Source: Allobosea lathyri (lineage in GTDB: Bacteria; Pseudomonadota; Alphaproteobacteria; Rhizobiales; Beijerinckiaceae). From it: DNA of 64,000 bases. This document shows, one piece after another, positions 16,583 to 25,410 of this stretch. Under the pieces are notes generated by a model. It did no database searches and was not told where the DNA came from. It saw only the letters and a list, made by a program, of their open reading frames with translations. The position numbers and the translations under genes were made by a program. The stretch is from assembly GCF_900108245.1 (NCBI RefSeq), contig NZ_FNUY01000007.1:186001-250000 (forward strand), given 5' to 3'. Position 1 is the stretch's first letter. The number at the start of each line of letters is the position of its first letter.

Positions 16583-17721
16583 CGGCCAAGGCTCGCGAAC
16601 AACGCCCGATAGGCGGACAGCATGCGCTCGACCGAATAGCGCTCGACCGATCCACGCGCCGCCGCCGCGAGCCTGGCCCGATAGGCCGGAACGGCCATCT
16701 CGGAGAGGGCAGCGACCAGTGTGGGCAGATCCCCTGGCGGCAGCAGGCGGCCATTGACGCCGTCCTCGACGATCTCGGCCGCGCCGCCGATATCCGACAT
16801 CACCATGGGCACGCCGCAAGCGAGGCATTCGAGCGCCGCAAGGGAAAACGTCTCGACCGCGACGGAAGCGAGCACGCCGACATCGAACGCCGCGATATAG
16901 GGCTGGACATCCTCGACATCGCCGATCATCGCCACCCGCGCCTCGATGCCGAGCGCCCGGGCGCGCTGCTCGATCGCCGTCCGCATCGGCCCGTCCCCGA
17001 CGAACACGGCACGTGCTGCAACGCCCGAAGCCTGCAGGGCGGCGACCGCCTCGACGACATGCAGATGGTTCTTCTCTGCCCAAAGCGATGCGACGACGCC
17101 GATGACGAAATCGCCATCAGCGATGCCAAGGCCGGCGCGCATCTCTGCCCTCGCCGCCCGATCCGGCCGGAAGGCCACGAGGTCGACCCCGTTCTGGATC
17201 ACGACGTCCCGGCGGCTCAGCAATCCCCGCGCGCGCCAATAGCTGGCCTGGCGCTCGCTGACATAGACGAGCGCATCCGACCGCCCGACAGCCCAGCGGA
17301 AGACACCCTGGGTCCGTTCGTCACCGGGACGCAGGATCGTCGTGTGGTAGATGCAGGCGATGCGAGCCGCGGTCGCCCCCAGCAATCTCGCGACGATGGC
17401 GACGATCAGTGGAGACTGGTTCACCGCGACCACGAGATCGGGCCGCTCGCTCCGCAGAAGGCGCCAGACGCGCCACCATCCGCGCAGGCTCGACATGCCC
17501 CGGATATTCAGCTGGATCGCGCCACCCGCTCCAGGGCGACGCTCCATCGCCTGCGCACGACGCGTGCCATGAGCGACGAGCGTCGTCCTGACATCATCGG
17601 CCTGAACGCCGGCGCGCAAGCCCAGCGTGTGAAGCTCGGCCCCGCCAACGCCAAGTCCCGACATCAAAAACAAGATCGATCGCCCCATCGCACGGCTGTT
17701 ATCAGATCGTCTTAGCTTCAT
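16579..17721 (-). CDS. GT4 glycosyltransferase
   Basis: This encodes 380 aa from ATG 17721; the ATG at 17688 (MGRSILFLMSGLGVGG) is equally plausible and the frame could run to 17760. Family 4 retaining GT-B fold: N-terminal GGAELHT, VVAVNQSPLIVAIVARLLGA, an IYHTT stretch, then QNGVDLVAF, VASLWAEKNHLHVVEA, VFVGDGPMR and the nucleotide-sugar site VLASVAVETFSLAALECLA with E-x7-E. It is clearly paralogous to the transferases at 30533 and 37866. It is coupled by ATGA to the O-antigen ligase-like gene. The donor sugar is unknown. Confidence 0.88.
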   Translation of the reverse strand: MKLRRSDNSRAMGRSILFLMSGLGVGGAELHTLGLRAGVQADDVRTTLVAHGTRRAQAMERRPGAGGAIQLNIRGMSSLRGWWRVWRLLRSERPDLVVAVNQSPLIVAIVARLLGATAARIACIYHTTILRPGDERTQGVFRWAVGRSDALVYVSERQASYWRARGLLSRRDVVIQNGVDLVAFRPDRAARAEMRAGLGIADGDFVIGVVASLWAEKNHLHVVEAVAALQASGVAARAVFVGDGPMRTAIEQRARALGIEARVAMIGDVEDVQPYIAAFDVGVLASVAVETFSLAALECLACGVPMVMSDIGGAAEIVEDGVNGRLLPPGDLPTLVAALSEMAVPAYRARLAAAARGSVERYSVERMLSAYRALFASLGR

Positions 17722-17893
17722 CCAACGACAGGCCCGCGACAGGGAATTTCGCAATCGCACATATCGCTAAAATGCAATCGATTCCGCGAAAAGAGCTCTA
17801 ACAGGTCACCGCTATGACTCGATCCAAGGTCAGACGCCGCCACCGAAAGATGGGGCAGAGGCCAGCCCGCCATCAGCTAAGCACCAGGACACC

Positions 17894-20209
17894 ATGGCAG
17901 CCTCATCGACCCAGGTTGTGCTTGCGCCGAACACAAAGTTCGATTGGTCCGGAGCAAGTTATTGGATTCAGGATGCGGGCAAAAACTATAGCCTGACCGA
18001 GGTCGACAGCGATACGCTTCGCTTCGAAGTGCGCAGTGGCGACGTCTGGTCCCAGGTCGACAGCAACAGCATCAACCGATCCGAGATCGCGTCCACCGTG
18101 CAGATCGCGAACGGTACGCCGATCCACATTTCCTATGAAATGAACATCGAGCAGGGCGGCAGCGCGAGTTGCTACTGGACGGTTCTCGGCCAGTTCCACC
18201 AGAACGATTATGAGGGTGCGCCGAGCAACTCGCCGCCTTTCGCCATCTCCCTGTCCAATGGAAAGATGACGGTCGTCATCGGCTATACCGCCGCGTCAGG
18301 GCAGACCGTCTACAAGACCGTCTACACCGACACTGCCGATGTCCTGCAGAATCACGACTACAAGTTCGATATCGACATCGTCTTCGATCCCAATGGCAAC
18401 GGCCACCTCAACCTGATCCGCGACGGCGTCAAGATCGTCGAATATGACGGCCCGCTCGGCTATTCCACGCAGAGCAGCGTTTACTGGAAACAGGGCATCT
18501 ACCGGCCGGAATCATCGGAAACGATGGCGGTCAGCTATTCGGACCTGTCGCTCACGACCGGCGCCCCCATCGCGCTGGCGCCGACGAAGCTGGACACCCA
18601 GTACAAGGTCAACCAGTACGGCAGCGACGGGAAGCTCGCGACCACGACGCTCGAGAATCCCGATGGTTCGATGAGCGTGCAGACCTTCGATTCCGCCGGC
18701 CTGCTGGCATCGATGGTCACGCGCAATCTCGACGGGACGAAAACCACGCTCTTCTACGATGCCTACGGCACGATGACGCAGAAGGTGCTCACCTCAGCCG
18801 ACAATTCGCGCGTCGTCGATACCTTCGCCATCACCGGCAAGACCTACACCTCGGAGCATGCCGTCTACGACAAGACCGGCGCGGCCACGAGCCTGACCCG
18901 CTATCTGGCGGACGGCCAGGTCGAACTCCAGCAGAAGTTCGGAACATACGCGGTCACGACCTATTACCAGTACGACGCTGCGGGCCATCAGACGCTGAAG
19001 AGCGTGACCCAGGTGACGGGCGCTCGCGAAGTCTTCCTCAGCCATGTCGAAGGCAAGGATTACACCAGCGAGCACCGGATTTACGACACGTCCGGCGCGA
19101 TGACGAAGCTGCTGCGCTATCATGATGACGGCACGCTCGCTTACACGCAGATGCTCGGCGGCAGCGGGGCGACCACCTACACGGCATATGATGCTGCCGG
19201 CGCATTGCTGCGGAAATCTGTGGTTCAGGCGAACGGAGCCCGCGAACTGTTCGAATATGGTGCGAACGACGCCATCAACCCCGTCGCGCACATGACCTAT
19301 GACAGCGCCGGGACCATGCTGACCAACACGCAGCATCGCGCCGACGGCAACACGGTAATCTACCACTACAACATCACCGGCCAGTCCTATGCGTCCGACG
19401 CCATAACTTATGATCCGAGCGGAAAGATCGCCCTGATCGTCCGCTATCACGCGGACAAGACGCTCGACTACAAGCAGCAGGTCGGCGCCGACGGGTCGAC
19501 GACCTATCAGAAATACGACGCGGCAGGCACGCTGAAGCAAAAGACGGTGGTCGATCTCGACGGCTCGAAGGACGTCTACGATTACGGCGTCAAGGACAAG
19601 GGCTACACCTCCAGCCTGCTCTCCTATGACGAAAAGGGCGCCCTGAAGCACATGGTCCAGTACTGGGACGATGGTGCCCAGCGCGTCTCCGATTTCGGCA
19701 TCACCGGAAAGAGCTATGTGACGGAAAACGTCACATACAACGCCGCCCACATCGCGACGAGCGTCACGCGCTATCACGCCGATGGAACGCCGGACTATGT
19801 GCACAGCGTCTCGGCGGATGGCAGCAGCTATTCCGCCTTCTACGATGCCCTGGGCAAGCAGACGCTCGCCATCTCGACCAAGGCCGACGGCTCGCAGGTC
19901 GTCAAATCCTATGCCGCCGACGTCGTCATGACATCAGGCGGCGGAAACGACAGCTTCACGAGTTTTGGCTCGGACAAGTTCGTGTTCCATCCCGATTTTG
20001 GCAACGACACCATCTACGGCTTCAAGGCCGGCGACTCGCCCGCGCATGATACGCTTCAGTTCGACAAGGCGGTTGTCGCCGACTACGCGCATCTCAACAT
20101 GGTCCAGCATGGCGCCGACGTGGTCATCACCGCGACTCCGCACGACATCATCACGCTCAAGGGCGTGGCGCTCGCCTCATTGACGGCAAACGACTTCCTG
20201 TTCGTCTGA
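17894..20209 (+). CDS. type I-secreted lyase-like protein with YD-like repeats
   Basis: This encodes 771 aa. Residues 1-230 resemble heparin lyase I family (Polysacc_lyase, PF14099) sandwiches: the NRSEI stretch, ISYEMNIEQGG, SCYWTVLGQFHQND, YKFDIDIVFDPNG and VYWKQGIYRPESS. Residues about 240-680 are 20-24 residue YD-like units (YDAAG, RYHADGT, ADGS) in longer blocks of about 65-70. The end (680-771) has GGGNDSF, FGNDTIYGFKAGD and a final ANDFLFV, the pattern of RTX-type C-terminal type I secretion domains. There is no N-terminal signal peptide. The PrsD/PrsE-type genes at 46390-49491 are its likely exporter. An AGGA ribosome site precedes ATG 17894. It probably cleaves or binds the locus EPS. 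Confidence 0.8.
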   Translation: MAASSTQVVLAPNTKFDWSGASYWIQDAGKNYSLTEVDSDTLRFEVRSGDVWSQVDSNSINRSEIASTVQIANGTPIHISYEMNIEQGGSASCYWTVLGQFHQNDYEGAPSNSPPFAISLSNGKMTVVIGYTAASGQTVYKTVYTDTADVLQNHDYKFDIDIVFDPNGNGHLNLIRDGVKIVEYDGPLGYSTQSSVYWKQGIYRPESSETMAVSYSDLSLTTGAPIALAPTKLDTQYKVNQYGSDGKLATTTLENPDGSMSVQTFDSAGLLASMVTRNLDGTKTTLFYDAYGTMTQKVLTSADNSRVVDTFAITGKTYTSEHAVYDKTGAATSLTRYLADGQVELQQKFGTYAVTTYYQYDAAGHQTLKSVTQVTGAREVFLSHVEGKDYTSEHRIYDTSGAMTKLLRYHDDGTLAYTQMLGGSGATTYTAYDAAGALLRKSVVQANGARELFEYGANDAINPVAHMTYDSAGTMLTNTQHRADGNTVIYHYNITGQSYASDAITYDPSGKIALIVRYHADKTLDYKQQVGADGSTTYQKYDAAGTLKQKTVVDLDGSKDVYDYGVKDKGYTSSLLSYDEKGALKHMVQYWDDGAQRVSDFGITGKSYVTENVTYNAAHIATSVTRYHADGTPDYVHSVSADGSSYSAFYDALGKQTLAISTKADGSQVVKSYAADVVMTSGGGNDSFTSFGSDKFVFHPDFGNDTIYGFKAGDSPAHDTLQFDKAVVADYAHLNMVQHGADVVITATPHDIITLKGVALASLTANDFLFV

Positions 20210-20402
20210 CCCGTCGCGTTTGAGGTCAGCTGCGACGCGCCCGGACGGACGCTCGCGACAGGGCCGGCAACCACCGCCAAGCGGAAGCGGATCTCAAAGT
20301 GTTTCCCCTTTTGGCCGCCGCGCTTTAGACTTCGCGCGCGGCCTCCCCGGCGGGGAACGCCGTTGCGTCGCGCGCCGCACCTTGCGCCAACGACGAAGGA
20401 TG

Positions 20403-21269
20403 ATGCGCCCGTTGCTGCGCTGGGTGAAACGTATTCTCGGACAGGAATCGTCCAGTCACGAGCCTCCACCGGTGCAGCCGTTTCGTCCGAGAACTGCTCA
20501 GGCCCCGACAGCCGCTGGGGCGCCGACAACTGCGATTGCCCTGGCCGAAACCGATCTATGCATCGCGGCAATTGGCGACCTGCACGGCCGCTCCGACCTG
20601 CTCGCCCAGATGATGGTGCAGCTCGATCGACTCGCAGCCATCGAGACGATTCGCCTCGTCGAGGTCTATCTTGGCGATTATGTCGACCGGGGCGCGGATT
20701 CGCGCGGCGTTCTCGACGCTCTCATCGCACGCCAGCGCCTCACGGACCGGAAAGTCGTCTGCCTTGCCGGCAATCATGAGGCGATGCTGATCTCAGCGAC
20801 CCGCTCCGATGACGACTTCGTCAGGTGGATGGAATATGGCGGCCAGTCGACGCTGCGCTCCTATGGGGTGCAGCCGCCGCGAACAGCCCGCGAGGTCACT
20901 GCCGCGCGCTCTGCGCTGAACGCCGCGATCCCTCGCGAACATCTCGACTTCCTCAACGGGCTCGATCTCTTCTACCAGCATGACGGCTTCTTCTTCGCCC
21001 ATGCCGGCGTCCGCCCGGGCGTTCGGCTCGCGCAACAGAGCGAGCGCGACCTGCTCTGGATCCGCGACGCCTTCCTCAATTCGACAGCCTCATTCGGCGC
21101 GGTCGTCGTGCACGGCCATACGCCACAGGCACGTCCTGTCCTGCGTCACAACCGGATTTCGATCGATACCGGCGCCTATCAGACCGGCATGCTGGTCTGC
21201 GCGGTCATCTCATCGCACGGGGTGCGCTTCCTCGATGCGCGCGGCGGAACGATCAGCGGGACTGCCTGA
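20403..21269 (+). CDS. PPP-family metallophosphoesterase (serine/threonine phosphatase-like)
   Basis: This encodes 288 aa (or 289 from the overlapping ATG at 20400). All PPP motifs are visible: IGDLHGRSDLL, GDYVDRGADSRGV, LAGNHEAML, FFFAHAGVRPG and VVHGHTPQ. The N-terminal 50 residues are Pro/Ala-rich and carry a basic amphipathic start (RWVKRILG), so it may associate with the membrane. It follows the lyase-like gene by about 190 bp on the same strand. In EPS loci this type of phosphatase could reverse phosphorylation of the Wzc-like kinase, since no LMW-PTP is present; this is inference. Confidence 0.85.
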   Translation: MRPLLRWVKRILGQESSSHEPPPVQPFRPRTAQAPTAAGAPTTAIALAETDLCIAAIGDLHGRSDLLAQMMVQLDRLAAIETIRLVEVYLGDYVDRGADSRGVLDALIARQRLTDRKVVCLAGNHEAMLISATRSDDDFVRWMEYGGQSTLRSYGVQPPRTAREVTAARSALNAAIPREHLDFLNGLDLFYQHDGFFFAHAGVRPGVRLAQQSERDLLWIRDAFLNSTASFGAVVVHGHTPQARPVLRHNRISIDTGAYQTGMLVCAVISSHGVRFLDARGGTISGTA

Positions 21270-21322
21270 CCCGCTGGGCATCGGTCCATTGGAGCAAGCT
21301 GGTTTCGTGCGGAAACGTTTTC

Positions 21323-21436
21323 GTCATCCCGGGCGTAGCGGAGCGGAGACCCGGGATCCATTCCGGAACCTTTTGCCGGAAATGATCCGGAATGGATCCC
21401 GGATCGGCGCGGCTAAAGCCGCTTGTCCGGGATGAC
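21323..21436. repeat. palindromic REP-like element
   Basis: GTCATCCCGG at the left pairs with CCGGGATGAC at the right, with inner complementary blocks around GGATCCATTCCGG. It lies between two convergent genes (ending 21269 and 21518) and may act as a bidirectional terminator. Confidence 0.6.
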
Positions 21437-21460
21437 TCGGTTCCGACTGAAAACAGCCCG

Positions 21461-21507
21461 CTTCAGATCATCAGGCCGGATGCGACATCCGGCTCGATAA
21501 TCTGAAG
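21461..21507. repeat. RIME-like palindrome (half element)
   Basis: CTTCAGAT pairs with ATCTGAAG, enclosing AGATCAT and ATCCGG arms. It follows the same pattern as the second palindrome of the two 99-bp elements at 51167 and 51974, but here the first palindrome is missing or decayed. Confidence 0.5.
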
Positions 21508-21517
21508 CCGCCACCGC

Positions 21518-22792
21518 TCAGCGGCGGGCGGCCGCATGATAGGCGGCGATCAGCGTTGGAATCTGGGTCTGCCAGGACAGTTCGCGAACGACGCGCTCGC
21601 GCCCGTAGCGGCCCATGCGCTTGCGCGCCTCGTCATCGCCCAGCAGCGCGACGATCTTGTCGGCGAAATCGACCGGATCGTTCTTCGCCGCGTAGAGCGA
21701 AGCATCGCCGGCCGAAACCCTGCCTTCCTTGACGTCGAACTGAACGATCGGCTTCTCGACGGCCATGTATTCCAGGATCTTGTTCATCGTGGAGAGGTCG
21801 TTCATCGGATTGACGCGGTCGGGATTGACGCAGACATCCGCCGTCGACAGCACTTCGAAAAGCTCGCGGTCAGGCGCGCGCCCAAGAAACGTGACGTGAT
21901 CCTCGAGCCCGAGCCGCGCCGACATCGCCTTCAGCGACTCCAGGCTCGGACCGCCCCCGACGAGGCAGAACTGCACGTCGTTGCGCCCGAGCTTGTGAAC
22001 CATGTGGTCGACGGCTTCCAGCAGGAGATCGACGCCTTCCTGGTCGCCCATCACCCCGACATAGCCGACAAGGTAGCGCCGGCCGTTGCGAAACGCAGGG
22101 TTTGGCGGAACCGCCTTGATGCGGCCGATATCGGGCCCGCTTCGGACCGTGAAGACCTTGTCCGGCGCCATGCCGCCGCGTGTGCAGGCGATCTCGCGAT
22201 AGCTGTCATTGGTGGCGATCGACACATCAGCCAGCCGGAACGTCAGGCGCTCGAACAGGACGAGCAGGCGCCAGAAGAAGCCGCGCTTGTTGAACTTGGC
22301 CTCGTAGAGCTCCGGGTTGATGTCGTGATGGTCGAAGATGAACCGCTTGCCGAGAAGCTTGAACGGCAGCGCGACCAGGAAAATCAGGTCGGGCGGATTG
22401 CAGGCATGGATCGTATCGAAGCCCACCCCAAAAAAGACCCGCCAGGCAAGCCTCGTTTCGGCCCATAACGCCGCCGAATACTCGCGCAGATAGCCGGCCG
22501 CCGATCCGGCATCGAGCGGCAGCGTATGCCGGTGGATGTGAATGCCGTCGATCACTTCATAGACGGCCTCGTGGCCTTTGCCGGTCGGGCAGATGATCGA
22601 GACCTCCGCGCCGGCCGCCTTCAGGGTGCGCGCCTCCTGCCACACGCGCCGGTCGAACGGCACGGGCAGATTCTCGACGATGATGAGGACCCGCCGCCCC
22701 GCCAGCGCTTCGCGCGGCACGGATGCCTCGAATGGAGCCTCGGCCGAAGCCATCGGCAGGGGAGCGAGTTCGATCGTCTCGGACACAGCCAT
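21518..22792 (-). CDS. GT4 glycosyltransferase
   Basis: This encodes 424 aa from ATG 22792 with AAGGAACG upstream. The N-terminal part has VLIIVENLPVPFDRRVWQEA, where the P-x-x-x-R-R motif marks the large WbuB/ExoA-type GT4 subgroup; then CPTGKGHE, HACNPPDLIF, HHDINPELYEAKF and TNDSYRE. The C-terminal nucleotide-sugar part has VGYVGVMGDQEGVDLLLEA, CLVGGGPSLE and NDLSTMNKILEYMA. It lies 17 bp from the end of the upstream nucleotide-sugar dehydrogenase gene, so the two are cotranscribed. The pairing suggests use of the product of that dehydrogenase, but the donor is not provable from sequence. Confidence 0.87.
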   Translation of the reverse strand: MAVSETIELAPLPMASAEAPFEASVPREALAGRRVLIIVENLPVPFDRRVWQEARTLKAAGAEVSIICPTGKGHEAVYEVIDGIHIHRHTLPLDAGSAAGYLREYSAALWAETRLAWRVFFGVGFDTIHACNPPDLIFLVALPFKLLGKRFIFDHHDINPELYEAKFNKRGFFWRLLVLFERLTFRLADVSIATNDSYREIACTRGGMAPDKVFTVRSGPDIGRIKAVPPNPAFRNGRRYLVGYVGVMGDQEGVDLLLEAVDHMVHKLGRNDVQFCLVGGGPSLESLKAMSARLGLEDHVTFLGRAPDRELFEVLSTADVCVNPDRVNPMNDLSTMNKILEYMAVEKPIVQFDVKEGRVSAGDASLYAAKNDPVDFADKIVALLGDDEARKRMGRYGRERVVRELSWQTQIPTLIAAYHAAARR

Positions 22793-22809
22793 AAGAACGT
22801 TCCTTGAAC

Positions 22810-24072
22810 TCAGGCGAGGGTGTTGATGTCGACGATGGGGCCGATGCTGGCGGGCAATTCCTTTGCCGCGCCGCTTGTGTCGATCACGAGATCGAAACTC
22901 CGCTCCAGGATGAAGTCTCGCGACACCAGCAAATCCGGCAGCCCGGGCAGATGCGAGAAGATGTAGCCGAGGTTCTGGCCGACGAGATGACTGGGCTCGA
23001 GCGCCGGGTCGAAGATCGCCAGCTTGTAGCCCGCCTGCAGCAGTTTGCGGGCCATGTCGACATTGGGGCTTTCGCGCAGATCGTCGCTGTTGCGCTTGAA
23101 AGCGAGCCCAAGCATCAGCACTGAGCCGCCCGGCGCCAGACGCTGCGTCACATGCTCGAAGAGATAGTGCTTGTGGGTGTCGTTCGAGCGGATGAGCGAG
23201 TCGACCAGCTGAGCATGCACACCGACATCCGCCGCAATGTACTGGAGCGCCCTGACATCCTTGGGCAGGCACGAGCCGCCGAAGGCCCCGCCGGGCCGCA
23301 GATAATAGGGCGAAATATTGAGCTTGGTATCGGCCACGAAGATCTCGTGGACCTTGCTGGCGCTGATCCCGAGCTCCAGGCAGATGCGCCCGATCTCGTT
23401 GGCGAAGGTCACCTTCAAGGCGTGGAAGGTGTTGTCGACGAATTTGGTGAACTCGGCTTCCCGGTAGCCCGTATAGAAGACCGGCGCGGAGATGTTCTTG
23501 TTCAGCTCCTCCATCCGCTCGTTGGACTTGCCGTCATGCGTGCCGATGACGATCTTCGGCGGAGCGAAATAGTCGCGGATCGCCACGGCCTCGCGCAGGA
23601 ATTCGGGGTTGTAGACGAGCTCGACCACTCCAACGTCGCCGCCAAGGGTCGCCTTGAAGATCGGCCGGATCAGCTCGTCGATGGTGCCGGGCCGGATCGT
23701 GCTGCGATACACCACGGTGAGCGGCGTCGTCCGCTTGCGGTCCACCGAAGTCGCGATCTGGCGCGACACTTCGGCGATGAAGGACATGTTGTGCGCCCCG
23801 TCCGAACCGCTCGGCGTGCCCACGCAGACGATGGCCATGTCGCAGTCCTGGATACGATCGGCGCCGCTGGTGGTGCAGGTCAGGAGCCCCTTGCCGACAG
23901 CCTCGCCGAGAAGCTCCTCCAGGCCGGGCTCCTTGATCGGCGAGATGCCGGCGGCGGCTTCTGCGACCTTGCGCTCGGATACGTCGATGCCGACGACCTC
24001 ATGCCCTTCCTTCGTCAGGCACCCGGCTGCCGTCAGGCCCACATAGCCCAGGCCATAGATGGCAATCTTCAT
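22810..24072 (-). CDS. GDP-mannose 6-dehydrogenase-like nucleotide-sugar dehydrogenase
   Basis: This encodes 420 aa from ATG 24072. The NAD site reads IYGLGYVGLTAAGCL, then VCVGTPSG, YRSTIRPGT, NPEFLREAVAI, and the active-site Cys in PGGAFGGSCLPKDVRAL, then DDLRESP. Compared with UDP-glucose dehydrogenases, the LNISPYYLRPG followed by GSCLPKDVRAL wording, and the KVTFANEIG, are AlgD-like. It therefore probably makes GDP-mannuronate from GDP-mannose supplied by the ManC enzyme at 53960. A second dehydrogenase at 55574 is a conventional UDP-glucose type. This gene and the GT4 gene downstream form a two-gene operon. Confidence 0.8.
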   Translation of the reverse strand: MKIAIYGLGYVGLTAAGCLTKEGHEVVGIDVSERKVAEAAAGISPIKEPGLEELLGEAVGKGLLTCTTSGADRIQDCDMAIVCVGTPSGSDGAHNMSFIAEVSRQIATSVDRKRTTPLTVVYRSTIRPGTIDELIRPIFKATLGGDVGVVELVYNPEFLREAVAIRDYFAPPKIVIGTHDGKSNERMEELNKNISAPVFYTGYREAEFTKFVDNTFHALKVTFANEIGRICLELGISASKVHEIFVADTKLNISPYYLRPGGAFGGSCLPKDVRALQYIAADVGVHAQLVDSLIRSNDTHKHYLFEHVTQRLAPGGSVLMLGLAFKRNSDDLRESPNVDMARKLLQAGYKLAIFDPALEPSHLVGQNLGYIFSHLPGLPDLLVSRDFILERSFDLVIDTSGAAKELPASIGPIVDINTLA

Positions 24073-24175
24073 CGAGAACCCCGTCGGTCGGCAAATCTGG
24101 CCCGCTCGCGAGCGGGGCGGGCAAGCACGCCAATGCCCGCCTAGGCCTCGTCCTATACGTCGCTCATGAAAATGA

Positions 24176-24185
24176 TGCAACGCAA
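24176..24185. promoter_or_regulatory. EPS-associated promoter motif
   Basis: TGCAACGCAA lies in the AT-rich divergent gap between the dehydrogenase gene and the acyltransferase gene. It is preceded at 24165 by CATGAAAATGATGC, identical to 9602-9615. Together these repeats in separate EPS promoter gaps suggest a shared regulatory site. Confidence 0.4.
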
Positions 24186-24326
24186 CAAAAAGCTTGCATT
24201 GAGCAAATTCTGGGCTCTTTTATAGTTTAGATCGGTCGGGCGACCCGGCCAGAGACAAAAAAACAAGCACGACTCGCATCCCGCCATCAAAGCGACTCCG
24301 GAAATAAAGGCAACGACGAGCTTAGT

Positions 24327-25406
24327 ATGAGACCGTTGCTTCGTGTCGGAGAGATATCTGGCGTAGACGGATTTCGGGCGATCAGCATCGGCCTCGTACT
24401 TGCCGCGCATTACGGATTTGAGCGCGTCATCCCCGGTGGGTTAGGCGTCACATTATTTTTCTTTATCAGCGGATTTCTCATAACGACGCTTTTACTTCGC
24501 GAATTTGATACAAATAACAGAATAAATATAAAAAGGTTCTATATTCGTAGATTTCTACGTCTCCAACCCGAATTATTGATCTTCATTATTCTGAAGGTGT
24601 TTTTTATATATTCGCAAAGCCCGCCGATTGAAGATACTCTGGCGGCGATTTTCTATTACACCAATTACCATCAAATTCTGTGGCCACCTCCGGACCCCAT
24701 CAACGGGTTTCGATTCGTCCAATTATGGTCCCTGGCCGTAGAGGAGCATTATTATATAACGTATCCAATATTATTATCTCTCATCTATAAATTCAAAAAA
24801 AATATCGGAATAACGCTCACTTCAATCTGCATAATATCGCTGTCCCTACGTCAAATCTACTGGAGCATGGGATTTTCGCCCGACTATGCCTATCAGGCAA
24901 CGGAAACGCGGATCGACTCCATCGCTTATGGCTGCCTGGCCGCATTGCTGCTCTGGCACCACGGATCTCGCCTCCAGGCCGTCGCTGGAGGGCAGCGCAG
25001 CTGGGCACTCCTTGCGTTCGGATCAGGCGTGCTGCTTGCCAGCCTGTTTCTGCGCGATCCATGGTTCCGTGAAACCATCCGCTTTTCAATGCAGGGAATC
25101 GGCTTGATCGCGGTCTTCGTCAGCCTGCAAAGCGGAATAGCGGGCGTCGTTCTCAACCCGTGGCTCGATATCGCACCGATGCGTTGGATCGGGCGGATGT
25201 CCTACGCGGCCTATCTCTGGCATCTGGAGCCCGAGCATCTGCTGGCGAGCTTCGTGGATTTCGCGGCCCTGCGGACGAGCCTGCCGGGAACCCTGCTGGC
25301 CGGGGCGATTCTGTTGACGGCGACATTCGCCGCCGCGTTCCTGTCGCATTTGCTGATCTATCGCAGCTTCCTTGGACTGAGGCGGCGCTACGGCTCTCAC
25401 GCCTGA
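24327..25406 (+). CDS. acyltransferase-3 family membrane O-acyltransferase (OafA-like)
   Basis: This encodes 359 aa with about ten membrane helices. Family marks are VDGFRAISIGLVLAAHYG (His41 region), TLFFFISGFLITTLLL, RRFLRLQPELL and WSLAVEEHYYI. It probably adds acetyl or succinyl groups to sugar hydroxyls of the lipid-linked or nascent EPS. The first half of the gene is much more AT-rich than neighbouring genes, with rare codons such as ATA and TTA, while the second half is GC-rich. That gradient suggests recent transfer or recombination within the gene. It is convergent with the heparinase-like gene, with a 4-bp gap between the stops. Confidence 0.87.
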   Translation: MRPLLRVGEISGVDGFRAISIGLVLAAHYGFERVIPGGLGVTLFFFISGFLITTLLLREFDTNNRINIKRFYIRRFLRLQPELLIFIILKVFFIYSQSPPIEDTLAAIFYYTNYHQILWPPPDPINGFRFVQLWSLAVEEHYYITYPILLSLIYKFKKNIGITLTSICIISLSLRQIYWSMGFSPDYAYQATETRIDSIAYGCLAALLLWHHGSRLQAVAGGQRSWALLAFGSGVLLASLFLRDPWFRETIRFSMQGIGLIAVFVSLQSGIAGVVLNPWLDIAPMRWIGRMSYAAYLWHLEPEHLLASFVDFAALRTSLPGTLLAGAILLTATFAAAFLSHLLIYRSFLGLRRRYGSHA

Positions 25407-25410
25407 AGGC

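Noticed and set aside
21323..21507. A possible CRISPR-like array or tandem structure of repeats
   Set aside because: The arms are palindromic and single-copy; there are no regularly spaced identical direct repeats with variable spacers.
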